A stretch of 64,000 bases of DNA from Rhodamnia argentea (GCF_020921035.1 NC_063151.1:27596934-27660933); one strand, 5' to 3'. Shown: positions 1 to 11,473, counted from the first letter of the stretch. Numbers and translations are program-made. The notes: a model not told the origin generated them from the letters alone.

Positions 1-2651
1 ACGTCGTCTTATTGTCGAGTTCTTTTATAGGATCATGACCTAAATTTTCAATTTCATTTTGCAATTCAATTGCCTGAATTTTAGACATAAACTGAGCTCA
101 ACGCTTAAGAAAGTTCAACATTTACTTGATGAAAGATGATTAACCAATCATATCTTGTATCGTTTGCTGTCTTCAATTCAAAGTGGAAAGCTGGGTTGAC
201 GATCTCTCTATGCTTGGCCCATACTAGTCCTTGGGATGTGTCTTTTCAAAATCATCAAAAGCATTTCCTTCGATATTTCTCAGTCTTTGATGTTCAATAC
301 AGGCAGAGGCCCCATCATGTGAAGCAAAGCTTACCAGCAATAGAATTTCAAGAGGCAGCACACAGAAAGCGTCGGATATAGTTAGTGCAGATTATGCATT
401 TTGGAGTATCAGACGAGTTGCAAAGATCCGACTCGAATGGTTTCATCCAACATTGTCGCCGGATTGTTACTAACCCTTTGCTCTCTGTTCAGTGAAAGGC
501 TGAGCACAACTATTATCAAGGTCTATAAAAATTAACAAGCTGGGCCTTGTTTTAATACTCATTTGATGTTGCTTAAAGTACAATCTTATGCTCCCAGTAA
601 AGAAATGGGACAGGGACCGAAGAAATGAGACATACATCTTTTCTGTATTCTCTTTTACTGAGACGTATACGTCAAATGATTTCATTCTGACGATGATTCT
701 TCATTACACCTCAAGAACATGGTACATTTACCGTAAGGGTTGATGTTGTGATGATGGAAAGGTAGTATGCCACGGACGATATCATCGGAGAGACAAGTCA
801 TGGGTTGAGACTGAGATTGCTCGCTCGCTCGCTCATTCTCTTGCTCTCTCTCAGGTCTTGAAACAAAAAGCCTGTAAGGAGTTCCATTTAGACCTTTCCC
901 TCTCAGACAACTCTCTAAGCTTCTTTGGCTTCAACCACGCCAAACCACGCTACTTTCCTTGCACGCATGAGGAAGATGATCACAACGATGCAGACAGCGA
1001 TATCGGCATAAGTTGGACACATTCTCGCTCGGTACTTTTTCCTCATTGCTGTGAGGAAACAAATACAAAAGCCTGGCAGAAAGATTACTTGAGTGATTAA
1101 AATCATTTTGCCAAGGCAACAGCATCTTAATTGCCGAGACTAGCTGAATATTTTGGGGACCCTTCGTCCTAATACTTTTTCAGTAACGATGTTGAGATAG
1201 CAGTTAAAGACAGTGCCTCTAGAATGTGACCTTAGATTTCAGTTTCCTTTACATGGTAATAAACATAAAGCCCGTTCTGATTAAATCCTTCTTATAACTA
1301 AATGACCACGGATTTTCATCTCGATCTAGCCTAAAAGACATACTGTACGGAGGAATGTCATGTGTGCTGCAATTTACGCATCAGAGAAATCGAACACCAT
1401 CATTTTGCCAAGCAAGAGAGTTCTAAAGAGTCACAACCTCTGCTTACTAGATCGATCGAAACCGCAGACGGGGATAAACATTAATAACTCAGCCAAAAAC
1501 TCAGAACCAAACCATCTCAGAGAACTCCTGGGTAAGTACGAATCTGTCGTTACATTCATATTGATCAATTTATACGTTCATTAAGCGAACTCAGTCGACA
1601 AGTTCTCAATGATTTCATTCTTATTCTTCATGTTGAACAAAGTAGACATTTCCAATGTTCACATGAAAATTCTGCGGCAAACTTTTGGAAGTGTATGTGG
1701 GGAACTTGTAAAGGTTTTTCTGAGCAGGAAGAATCTCCTCTCTCGAAGCGATATGCATTGGTTAGGTGTCTCTTCTATGTACCACACACCCATTTGATTC
1801 GTAGGAGGCCATCAAAAAGAGATTTTTATCAGACGTTTTGGAAACTCTCCACATCAATCAAAGGTGACTTATTATTCTTTTCTTCACCTCTACGGACCAA
1901 GCAGAACAATTTGGATTGATCACAGACGTCTGTTCCTTCATTTACTTGCTTCTTCCCACCAAGTTTCAATTTGGATATCGGGCTTTTGTCCGTTTTACGT
2001 TCGAGTACCTAAACTCTTTCTTGTTCAATCAAATACCTCAACTTTTGAATTTTGCCTCAAATTGAGATCCTCCTTAAATAAATTTGCATGTAATGTGATT
2101 TAGCCGATGTGGCTCGCTCGCTTAGTCAAGCCCAATTGTTGACATAGATTGCTACGAAATATACATTATGTCATCTCTACTTAGGTGTTGGGTGACGAGG
2201 GGAGAGAGAGGGAGAGTTTTGATTTTGGACGATCTTGGTCATTTAATATGTCATCATTGACGTGACATCATTTAGGTGATCATATCGGACATTAACGTGG
2301 ACAGTTAAGGCTATTTTTCAGGGTTGGTGTCCAATTTGGCATTCGCCGTCTACAATTTTAACGGATTTGAAAAGTTGAGATGTTTGATTGAATTAACTTT
2401 TAATATCTCAAATCTTGGAATACAGTCCCTCTTCAGACATTCATGTCTCAAAACTGGGAAAATTATACGGAGAGCCCATATAAAAATCCACATCAATCTC
2501 ACATTCTTTCTTTAGGCAACAGAATCCAGGAATTGCTTTACTTTTGCATGATTCCTCACTCAACCTCTTGGACTTTTATCAATGATTGCGTGAACCGGAG
2601 CAACATGCCTTTCCATTCGGGGATCATTCCAAAAGCAAGAGATCTCACGTG

Positions 2652-2679
2652 GATCAGATCAGATCAGATCAGATCAGAT
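2652..2679. repeat. GATCA pentamer microsatellite
   Basis: About five head-to-tail copies of GATCA lie about 170 bases upstream of the DC1 start codon. They are probably inside the promoter. The copies look identical, so length variation between individuals is likely. Confidence 0.8.
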
Positions 2680-2763
2680 GCTTCGTTAGTTGCCTCTGCT
2701 CTTTTGGCCATCTCAAGGACAAATGGAACCTTCTTTCTCAGTCCCATCCATCTCAGGATTTCT

Positions 2764-2772
2764 CAATAAATA
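2764..2772 (+). promoter_or_regulatory. TATA-like element of the DC1 gene
   Basis: The sequence CAATAAATA is followed about 30 bases later by a CA-rich, pyrimidine-flanked stretch near 2795 that suits a plant transcription start. Starting there gives a leader of about 50 bases. A stronger consensus TATAAAAA lies at 2479-2486, but a start there would place several upstream ATGs in the leader, so I prefer the nearer box. This is inference from spacing only. Confidence 0.35.
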
Positions 2773-2843
2773 GACTTTCCATCCTTGGATTCTCCATCTT
2801 CATCAACACAAGGGAACGCAAAACAGGATTGAATGAAAGACCA

Positions 2844-3578
2844 ATGAAGATTGACAGAGAGATATCTCACCCTGCCCACTCCCTACCCCACCACAAGCTC
2901 AAGCTGGAATACTCGGAGGTCCCGTTCGACTGCCACGGCTGCAAAGAAGCCGGGATCGGGCTCCGGTACAAGTGCCCATTGTGCAAGTATGAGCTCCACA
3001 AGGCGTGCGGCGCCGCGCTGCCGACCGTGACGCACCCCTTCTACAAGAGATGCACGTTTAGTTTCTGCTACCAGCCCCCCGATCGCAACTTGAGAGTGTG
3101 CGATGCGTGCGGGACGGACATCCTAGGATTCGTGTACCACTGCCAGTGCCGCGATTTAGATCTCCACCCTTGTTGCGTGAATCTCCCTCAAGTCCTGGAC
3201 GACGGGAACAATGTCCTCTACCTGTCTAGGAGCATCTCTGGCCCGTGCCTTCATTGCGGAGGCAAGGGCTCTGGGCCAGGCTGGGCTTACAAGTCACAGT
3301 CGAAGGCGTATAATCTGCACGTATCGTGCGTCAAGAAGTTGCTCATCGAGAGCTGGTTGGCTTCCTACTTCAACGTGGACAAGAACAAGGTACGAGAGCT
3401 GCACACCAAGATCCCGAGGCTCAGTGGCGCATCGATGAGTAATTCGAGGGCGAAAAGTGATAATATGAAGAAGTTTCTTCAAGTGGCTGGCGGAGCCGTC
3501 CAGCTTGTTGTCTCGGCCATCCTGGGCGATCCAACCGCCATAATAGCCGGTGTCCTGAGAGGATTCATATCGAGTTAG
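2844..3578 (+). CDS. DC1 (C1-like, Cys/His-rich) domain protein
   Basis: Single-exon gene of 244 residues. Three Cys/His modules follow each other. The first begins HPAHSLPHHKLKLEY and has the pairs CHGC and CPLC followed by ELHKAC. The second begins with HPF and has CDAC, CQC and LHPCC. The third is shorter, with CLHCGG and NLHVSC. This is the plant DC1 pattern, related to diacylglycerol-binding C1 domains. Members bind zinc and act in stress or hormone signalling, but few have a known ligand. The C-terminal 50 residues are Gly/Ala/Val-rich and hydrophobic, with no cysteines. I chose the ATG at 2844 because it directly precedes the first module. The frame stays open upstream to 2586, but that part has no domain. 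A four-codon upstream frame (2833-2847) ends in an ATGA overlap with this start. There is no intron, as is usual for the family. Confidence 0.85.
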   Translation: MKIDREISHPAHSLPHHKLKLEYSEVPFDCHGCKEAGIGLRYKCPLCKYELHKACGAALPTVTHPFYKRCTFSFCYQPPDRNLRVCDACGTDILGFVYHCQCRDLDLHPCCVNLPQVLDDGNNVLYLSRSISGPCLHCGGKGSGPGWAYKSQSKAYNLHVSCVKKLLIESWLASYFNVDKNKVRELHTKIPRLSGASMSNSRAKSDNMKKFLQVAGGAVQLVVSAILGDPTAIIAGVLRGFISS

Positions 3579-3893
3579 CAAAGTAGGAGAATGTGAATAA
3601 TATGAGTAATAAGCCATGTGGAAAAAACAAACAAATAGAATGTGATGACCGCATCAGATGGCCAATTCCTCCTGGTTTTTTTGGGTCTTAATTGTCTAGT
3701 AAGACGACTTTGTAAGAACTGTTAGAGCTCGGGGCCTACTGTTGTCGCCCCTTATTTTGTATAACGATGTTTTCAGCTGTAAGTTCCTAGTTGGACGTCA
3801 TGCCCTGAGGTTAAATTTGAGAGGAAAAAAAAAAAAAACTTCATTTCTGCAATCTCAGGAGACTAATATGTGCACTTAATACAGCGACATACC

Positions 3894-4108
3894 TAGACGT
3901 GGCCGGTTCCTAAAAAAGGTGGAACCGGAACCGCCGGTTCCAAGGCCCAATTGCTTTTTTCACCGGGCCTCCTCCCTTTTTTTTTTTTTTTTTAAAAACG
4001 GGTTGGAACCGGCGGTTCCGGGCCGGTTCCGGTTCCAGTTCCGGGTTGGAACCGTGGGCCCAGTCGACGGGCCTGTTCCGGGCCCATGGATCCATTTGGC
4101 CACCTCTA
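3894..4108. mobile_element. hAT-type MITE, copy 1 (GGTTCC-rich)
   Basis: 215-bp non-autonomous element. The ends TAGACGTGGCC and GGCCACCTCTA form an 11-bp inverted repeat with one mismatch. It is flanked by GACATACC (3886-3893) and GGCATACC (4109-4116), an 8-bp target duplication matching at 7 of 8 positions. Eight-base duplications and TA-GTGGC type ends are hallmarks of hAT transposons. The interior is built of GGTTCC/GGAACC palindromic units and a poly-T tract, with no coding capacity. Confidence 0.88.
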
Positions 4109-4408
4109 GGCATACCCCGTAGCAGAAGGGGATGACTTCCTCTTCGCGATCGGCATCGATAGATGGAAAGCGGGAATGTGAAAAAACCTCCTATGCCGAA
4201 GGTTGAAGGTAGAAGGAGAACCTATTTAGTTATGACACTAGAAATTTAACTCCGTAGGATTGATAGGTGAGCTAAAACTTGTGTACTATGTCAATTGCCA
4301 ATAGCAGAAGGAAAAAGGTAAGAACTGTTAAAATCATGTCGATCCTGTCTAAATTGATTGTGCATCTTGGCAGCATCTTCCATAAGAGATAACAATCGCA
4401 TGCGTAAC

Positions 4409-4612
4409 TAGACATGGCCATATGAAACCGTGGGCCTGGAACCGGCCCACGGTTCCAACCCGACTTTTAAAAAAAAAAAAAAGGAGGAGGCTTGGGGAAA
4501 AGAACCATTGGGTCTAGGAACCAGCGATTCCGAACCGGAACCGGAACCGGCCCGGAACCGCCGGTTCCACCTTTTTTAGGAACCGGCGGTTCCGTGGAAC
4601 CGACCATGTCTA
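4409..4612. mobile_element. hAT-type MITE, copy 2, inverted relative to copy 1
   Basis: 204-bp relative of the element at 3894-4108, lying in the opposite orientation 300 bp away. The ends TAGACATGGCC and GACCATGTCTA form an 11-bp inverted repeat with one mismatch. The flanks are a perfect 8-bp target duplication, TGCGTAAC, at 4401-4408 and 4613-4620. The interior shares the GGTTCC units, a homopolymer tract and an internal block of the type AGGAGGAGGC. The perfect duplication suggests that this copy inserted more recently than copy 1. Confidence 0.92.
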
Positions 4613-5287
4613 TGCGTAACGATGTCAAAATCGATTGGACAAGAAGAGCTAAAGCTTAAAAAGGACAATTTAAAAGCTAGAATGGCTTGCTATCGCCTTT
4701 GTCAGCACGACACCAGTGTTACCGAATGCAAATAGTAATGTTATTGGAAGACAACCATGGATTGAAGAGGTATGAATCAAAATTTCAATTAATTATCATT
4801 GGAAACAGAAAAAGTAATTAACAGGAATATTCTGAGTTTGATTCATATTAGACATCAAAAGATTACAATCTCAGAAAATATACTCCCTTACATAAGATAA
4901 CATATCTTCAAACTTATTAAGTACATGGGATGTATACAGGCCATTACGCATTTCCTCAAGAATGTGATACATTGAAAATTTCCTTCCAAAATTGTTCCTT
5001 CCTGAGGAATAATTAATGGCCGAACTGATTGATTCTAATGCCGAAGGAAGAACTGAATAAGCAAAATTCCTTGGGCCATTTGTGGGCTGGAGGTAGTTCC
5101 TTCCGTGGAAAGGCCCAGTTCCTCTTGGGCCTGTGAAGAAGAAGGTCCACATGATCAGCCATCACCAGCACTCCCCTGTGAAGTCACTCGCTCCGTCATG
5201 GCGAACTGATTCTCGTTCTTGTCCAAATTACAGAAATTCGACAGAGAAACTCTCTACATCGACAAAGTTTTTCCTGATTCGACAGAG

Positions 5288-7661
5288 ATGAGGACGGCGG
5301 CATTTTCACCATCAAACCATTGGAACGCCACCTTCCGGAACTCCCATTTCACCACACAACGTTCTAAAACCAACGCTGACCCATTTCTTTTCAACACCAA
5401 GAACCCTTTGAATCACCGTCAAGTTCATCCACCATTTCCTTCCTTCTCCATAAACCCCTCAAAAAACCCACCAATACCCATTTCTCAAGATCCCAACTTT
5501 CACCCGCTGCCGTTAGTGGTCGTCGGATCCGCGAACGCCGATATATATGTTGAGATTGAGCGGCTGCCGAATGAGGGAGAGACGATCTCGGCCACCTCCG
5601 GTCAGACCCTAGCCGGCGGCAAGGGCGCGAACCAAGCCGCTTGCGGCGGGAAATTGCGTTATCCGACTTATTTCTTGGGCCAGGTTGGCGAAGACGCTCA
5701 CGGGAAGCTGGTTTCTCAGGCACTCGAGGATAGTGGGGTCAATCTTGATCATCTTAACATCGTGAGTGGGACGCCCACTGGGCATGCGGTGGTGATGTTG
5801 CAATCTGATGGGCAGAACTCGATCATCATCATCGGTGGGACCAACATGTGCTCTTGGCCTGAGGTTTTGCCTGATGAGGACTTGGAGCTCGTGAAGAATG
5901 CTGGGATTGTTCTGCTCCAGAGGGAAATTCCTGATTTTGTCAACAATCAAGTCGCCAAGGTTGTTTTTCGTGTTGGAAATGCTTCTTTTCGATTTGTTTT
6001 TCCTGAGTTTCAAATGCTGATGGCATGTTGGTGCTCTCTGTTTTGCGGAGGTAGGGTGAAGTAATGGTATCTTTGTTTTCCTGATTTGAGAGTGGGATCA
6101 GTATGATTCTGTGAGTTGTACTGAAGAGGGAGAGTAACAAAGAAGCTTTACTGGGGTCGTTGCAGTTTTTGAAAGAAAAGGAACTGCATCAGCCAGTAGT
6201 GTCTAATGGATAATTGAAGCTTGCTTGGATCGTGAGTTCTCTGCATTTTCGTCAATGACAAGGCGTGTGCGTGTAAGATCCAATGTATCAGTCGGTTGCT
6301 TTCAGGGATACATTTGTGATGTGCATCTGCTATTGTAGTTTTTTTTTTTTTTGTTTAATCGAACTCTCTACTGTAGTTTTCGCAGTGGCTAAGTGTTATG
6401 CTGCCTCCTTCGTAGAGAAAGTGATATCTAAATTAGTTACTCTACTACACTCTTTTATACTTTATCATAATTTACTTGTAGATCGTGTGGAAAATAAATT
6501 TTCATCTCGATGATGTTAACCTCATGAGCATGGTACCTTTTGGGCGTCCTAGGCCTTTATTTGAGGAGATTGTCTTTGTTCTCTTTCCCTGGCATTTGGC
6601 ATTTTTGCAAGTTGCTGGTGTGTATCTATGCTGTTAATTTTTTTGTAAAAAGAGAAAATACTTTTTGTTACCTTTTTTTCTCCCAATCTGTTTGCTTGTG
6701 CCCATTCTTGACCTGGTTTGCTAATAATTTCTTCTTTTTTGTGCACAACCTTATAATGAATGTCACGTATCTTAAGGCTGCAAGGAGCGCAGGTGTTCCA
6801 GTCATTTTGGATGCTGGGGGAATGGATACACCAATTCCTCGTGAACTTTTGAGCTCTGTTGACATATTTAGCCCAAATGAAACCGAGCTCGCTCGCCTAA
6901 CTGCAATGCCCACGGAAAGTTTCGAACAAATCTGCCAAGCCGTAGCAAAGTTTCACGAAATGGTGAGATTCTAGCACATTCAAAACAACTTTCATAATTA
7001 ACGACTTGGTGCTGTCATTGCACGTACTTTTAATTCGTTGAAGGAAATGCAGAGTTCCATTGCCCTAGGTGATCATGCAGAATGTTAATCGACTCTTGGG
7101 TTCTAATCAAAATGATATTCTCTATGTTCTTCTTGTGTGGCTAGATGATGGACTGAGTTTATACTTGCTTGCCACTGCAGCTGCACCCTATGTCTGCACA
7201 TGTGATTATATGTCTTGTCATAATCAGATTACAGCACATTTTGGCGAAGGCCTGACACGTGAAACATTGTGCTCATCTACTTTCAGGGAATTAAGCAAGT
7301 ATTACTAAAACTTGGGGACAAAGGCTCTGCTTTGTTCATAGAAGGAGAAAACCCAATCAAGCAACCCATCATAAAAGCAAAGAAGGTCCTCGACACGACT
7401 GGAGCTGGTGACACGTTTACTGCTGCTTTTGCCGTGGCTCATGTCGAGGGCAAATCGAAAGCAGAGTGCCTCAGATTTGCCGGTATGCAGCGCGATGCTT
7501 GTGTTTTAGTTGAGATTCTTCTCATGGAAACATTTAACTGGGCATGATAAGTTCCTGCAATTGTTGCAGCGGCAGCAGCTGCCCTCTGTGTCCAAGCAAA
7601 GGGCGCCATTCCTAGCATGCCGGTTAGAGAATCGGTTTCAGACCTTCTGCAGTCTCTCTGA
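5288..7661 (+). CDS. RBSK: Ribokinase, plastid-targeted (PfkB family)
   Basis: Four exons: 5288-5959, 6777-6962, 7287-7482 and 7570-7661. All joins are GT-AG and the phases agree, giving 381 residues; Arabidopsis RBSK is of similar length. The enzyme phosphorylates D-ribose to ribose-5-phosphate, recycling ribose from nucleoside breakdown. Residues 1 to about 75 are Ser/Asn/Pro-rich with few acids, like a chloroplast transit peptide. The catalytic fold then starts with VVVGSANADIYVE. The sugar-binding motif GGKGANQA lies near residue 110, SPNETE in exon 2, and the PfkB signature DTTGAGDTFTAAFA at about 322-335, with the predicted catalytic Asp near 328. I started at the ATG at 5288 because the open frame upstream has no earlier ATG. 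No break is visible. Confidence 0.93.
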
Positions 7662-8294
7662 AGATTTCGACATTAGACAGTCTTCACAATGTAACGTATG
7701 GAACAATAGCAGAGTGTTTTTTAATAAAGAGCTGATGAGGAGCAAGCCGACAATGATTTTTTGTAGATAAAAGAAAGATGGCATGCCCACTTTTGACTGT
7801 GCTGGAAGTACAGGGGCATCTAAGCACTGTTACTGTACACTAAACAAATAATTAACTGCTTGCTAAAATGAACATTATTTGTATTGGTGACTTTGCATCT
7901 AAAAAGCTACATGTTGCTGTGTTCTAATGTTTCAGTGTCTATTCTGAGCTTTATTTAAGTGGTGAGTGACCGACATTTCTAGGGGCATGACAGGCTAAGA
8001 GAGCCATATAACCCGTCTGAATCGAGAATTCTGTCATTTCTCTCTCTTACCAAACGACACGGCAGGGGTGAAGGGTCCGTGGATGAGGACTCGTAATTTG
8101 AAAAGTCTCACTAGCTAGCCCTACTTGTCCAACTCTCCCACCACAAGAAGACACTCTCCTTTTGTTGCCATCTCCGGAAACAACAATATCACCCATGTCA
8201 CTTGGATCTCCTCCTCCAGTAATCACTCTGCTTTTACACAAAACTCACCCGTCCTTAACATAAACTCGATCAGAACTTGCATTGTCTCTTCCTC
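7662..8294. other. Intergenic: RBSK 3' end to CLE promoter
   Basis: No gene is seen. The first part should be the RBSK 3' UTR. The rest upstream of 8295 would be the promoter and leader of the CLE gene. No repeat or transposon is recognisable. Confidence 0.5.
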
Positions 8295-8378
8295 ATGAAA
8301 CTTTCCTCTCTTCTTATCATCTTTTGTGTCTCCTGTTTCTTCCTTCACTCCAACCTTGCCGAGGCAACATCACGAGGT

Positions 8379-8419
<41 letters not shown>

Positions 8420-8767
8420 TCATGTGCAGTCATGTGCGGGTGCATGCCCATTATAGACAGTAATTATCAGCAAGATGAACATATCTACTCATCAGATGCA
8501 GAGACTGCTGAAGACTTGCCGATGGAGTTTCGGGTTGAAGCAAGTAGAGCTCTTTCAAATCAATTCCAAGAAGGTTTCTTTCATCGCAAGTTGATTCCTC
8601 AATCAAAGCAGGCATCTGTAGGAGATGACACCAACAACAGCAATGATGGTGATGATGATCAAGTTCGGAGGAAAGTGTTGCATGAAGTGCATTCAGGGCC
8701 TAATCCTATCGGCAACTCCTTTCCGAAACAGAAAATGAAAAGGCCTCGGCTACGAAGCCTACGATGA
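8295..8767 (+). CDS. CLE peptide hormone precursor, TDIF/CLE46-like
   Basis: Two-exon gene. Exon 1 (8295-8376) encodes MKLSSLLIIFCVSCFFLHSN and then LAEATSR, a clear secretory signal peptide. The intron opens with GT at 8377 and runs through a CT repeat. The acceptor is at 8495 or 8501; both keep the frame. An AG at 8429 also fits, but that intron would be only 53 bases. The precursor is about 115 residues. Its C-terminal part contains HEVHSGPNPIGN (8681-8716), clearly a CLE dodecapeptide of the TDIF (B-type) class: TDIF itself is HEVPSGPNPISN. An RRKVL stretch before the motif suits proteolytic processing, and a basic tail of about 20 residues follows it. TDIF-type ligands signal through PXY/TDR receptor kinases in vascular cambium. 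Position 4 is His instead of the hydroxylated Pro, and position 11 is Gly. As I recall it, Arabidopsis CLE46 (HKHPSGPNPTGN) also has Gly at 11, so CLE46 is the likeliest relative. Confidence 0.8.
8382..8412. repeat. (CT)n microsatellite in CLE intron
   Basis: About 15 CT units begin five bases after the splice donor of the CLE gene, with CT on the sense strand. It may serve as a polypyrimidine tract for the downstream acceptor. Confidence 0.9.
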
Positions 8768-10276
8768 AGTCTGTGAACTTCCTTGCTTCCCTCATTCAAT
8801 TTCAAGGACAATGTAAATAAAAGATCACTCGTAGTTTGCCCGAGAAATGTCTGCTAGCAAATTCAACATCTGAATTGGCTGGCAGAGCAAATCTCTTTTC
8901 TGGCTCTATGTTCCTTTCTTGTTCTTCATAATCTAAGACTGGTTGTTTTACTATTTGCGATATCGAATTCTGCCCAACTCATTACTGCAGAAATGAACTT
9001 ACACTGTGGTCTTAGCTTTACGTTCCGAGGGTTCCTCATGTATCCCTTTGTGACTGAAACAGTATTAACCAAAGGCATTCAAAAGGAGAAGACAAACTGC
9101 TTTATTTTCGTTGACCAAATATAGCATAATGACTGTTAAGTGATGGACAAGACAAAAGGTGAAAACATGACTTTTACTTTTCTCCGTACTGAGCATCTTC
9201 TTCCACAGTCACATTTTAGGAAAAGATCTGACTTTATCTGCATAAGGGGGAAGTGTTCACAAACGTGGTGGAGGATTTTCTTGGTCCTCCGTTGATCTGT
9301 CAAAAGAAGCAAAGCAAAGAGAAAAGGAAAACCTACGGATAGCATCATTGCACAATCCTGGTGAAAAAGCAAGGCAAATCATTCACAAGCGTCACTGTTT
9401 TGCCCTTTTAGAGAAAGGTTTTGAGTGACCGAGTGAGATTGACATCGACATAAGGCCAATGACTTAGAGACAGAAGACTACTAGCTCTAGTTGGCTTCTG
9501 GCTTCAGCATCTTGTCATACCGTCCGGCCTTTTTTTCCCCCTTTTCTTACGATGGAATCAACTTTATGGCAGGGGATCCGAATCCATCAATGCCACCCCT
9601 ACCTTTATGGTAGGGGATCCGGAATCCATCAACTTGATAATGCAGTCTACCGTCTACAGCCAAGAACAAAATGTCAATACGCCCCGACTCAAGATTCAAA
9701 AGATTTTCGGGTAAATTCTAATTTGATACTATTAAATAGGGATCCTTTTATCCAGATCTCTTCATGGTCAACATCTGCGCCAAAGCTTTAAAGCGCAAAC
9801 ATGTTACTTCATATCGAATGAGATGAATAACTTGATTCAAGATTGCTTTTAGATGATTGCGCTTATCCAAAAGTACTCATTGTCAATGTATATAATTACT
9901 TCATTGTAATCAAAATCATGGTAATGAAAGAAAGCAGATACAAAGATTGAATCATACTGTCCTAGGATATATGGCTGACAGCTAAAAAAGACTTCACTGC
10001 ACCACCAGCCAAATGCATCTAAAATGGAAGCTGAATTGCTGAAGAAAGAAATTTCATTCAGCTTAGCTTGACAACAAGAAGCACTGAGCAAAGGATTACG
10101 AATCATTTACCAGTTATTCAAGCATTAGACTACAGCGATTAATGAGTCAAAACACATAACAGAACCTACAAAACGACAAACTAACTTTTCCAGTGCGGAA
10201 AATCTCATTTCGCCAAATTTGCAATGCAAGACAATCAAAGCTGCCGCAACATTTAACTTGATTGCTCCAGGTCCCT
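8768..10276. other. Intergenic between CLE and PHD genes (convergent)
   Basis: No coding gene is seen. It holds the 3' ends of two converging genes. A short direct duplication lies at about 9562-9630: two roughly 28-base copies of a block containing GGGGATCC and AATCCATCAA, about 40 bases apart. Nothing else is recognisable. Confidence 0.5.
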
Positions 10277-11473
10277 CTAGCGCTGGTCTTCCCTAGCTAC
10301 AATCTTGAACTTTCCTGTCCGTTCTTGCTGCAGAAAACCATAAAGCAACAGGACTTGTAAACTCATCCACAAGAAACCAAACACCCAATACAAACAAGTC
10401 GAGGAATTAGGTTCCTTGAATTTGGACATCCTCCTTGAATGTAGATAAATCAGACAACTTTAGAGGAAATAAAAGAGAAATTGTACCTTTTTCCACAATT
10501 CGGTGTGGTTCTTGCAAAAACCAGCAACGATGGCAGCATTCCTCTTCCCTTCTCGGTACTCAATGCAAAGATCCTGACTCAACCCACAAGTAACATGAAA
10601 AGCCAAAGGACATTTAGGCTCAGAGCAATCAACGGCACACCCGTTTGTGTCTTGGCAAACATAGCACTTCTTCTCCCACCTCTTCTTTGGAACCTTAGAA
10701 CAATTGATCGAATCCCTCCCTTCTGGGTCCTCGAAGAAGACCTCGGGGACAAGCAGGGCGCAAACAACATGAGCCCACGAGCCCTCGACGGTGGACTTCA
10801 AAGCACCTCCACTGTTTGGACACAAACAACAAGAAAAGGACTCGACTCTGCTTTTAGAAGTATTAGAAACCAAGCATTGATTGCAGAACCAGTCGCCTTC
10901 CGGAACACCCTTCGCAAGAGGGTTCCCATAGCAAGTGGTGTGCGCCATCAGATCGCAACCGTCACAGAACACGATCGGGTCTTCCGGGTCTCCGTCCGTA
11001 CTTTGACATATAGCACATACGATCCCGTCCTCCTCCTCGTCTTTGCCATTACCATTTCTCTCTTGGTCTTCTTGATTGCCGATCGTCACTACTTCTTGAG
11101 TGTTAGGATCCAAAACCAAAGGCTGCTCCTTTTCCCCATCTTCTTCTTCATTGATTTTCTTGGTTTTGGAAGCTCTCTCCTTCTCTGCTTCGGATCCAAC
11201 TTCGAGAAAACAAGGCTTGTACTCGGCATTGAGGTCGAGAGGCAAAAGGGGCTCCAGATCTGGGTCCAGAGCCCACACTCTCTTCTTCGTAGGCAAGCAA
11301 TAGGTAGTGGTGCGGGCCACGAGATCCGAAGAAAGTGGAGTCAAGTGGCGAGACTCCTTGCGTTTCTTCGCGGGAAGTGGAAGAGAATTCGACGCGGGGT
11401 CCGTGTTCTCTTGATTATGCCTCCATTGCAAGAGAGCGAATCGTTTCAGAGGAGGCAAGCCCTGGTAGTTCAT
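10277..11473 (-). CDS. PHD finger plus extended PHD (ePHD) protein
   Basis: Two exons, 11473-10487 and 10327-10277, joined in phase to give 345 residues. The N-terminal 110 residues are basic and Ser/Pro-rich, and an acidic stretch follows at 140-150. A C4HC3 PHD finger covers about 152-200, from VCAICQ through FCDGCDLMAH to WFCNQC. An ePHD module covers about 214-323, with CCLCPN, WAHVVCALL, CYVCQ, FHVTCG and FCKNH. PHD-ePHD pairs occur in JADE/BRPF-type chromatin readers, where they contact histone H3 tails, so a nuclear chromatin role is likely. The closest plant protein I recall is At3g14740. Exon 2 encodes only the conserved tail QERTGKFKIVAREDQR. The upstream exon reads through into the intron if the join is missed. 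Confidence 0.9.

Larger units (their letters stand above)
1..2843. other. Gene-free left flank
   Basis: I see no coding gene here. Open frames are short, overlapping and lack recognisable domains. It is AT-rich with scattered simple repeats, including a TCGC tetramer run at about 821-834 and a GA-rich stretch near 2205. The last 400 bases are the promoter and leader region of the DC1 gene that follows. Confidence 0.6.

Noticed and set aside
8377-8429. Splicing of the CLE intron at the AG ending at 8429
   Set aside because: It keeps the frame but would give a 53-base intron, shorter than plant introns normally allow, and adds an odd Cys-rich stretch.
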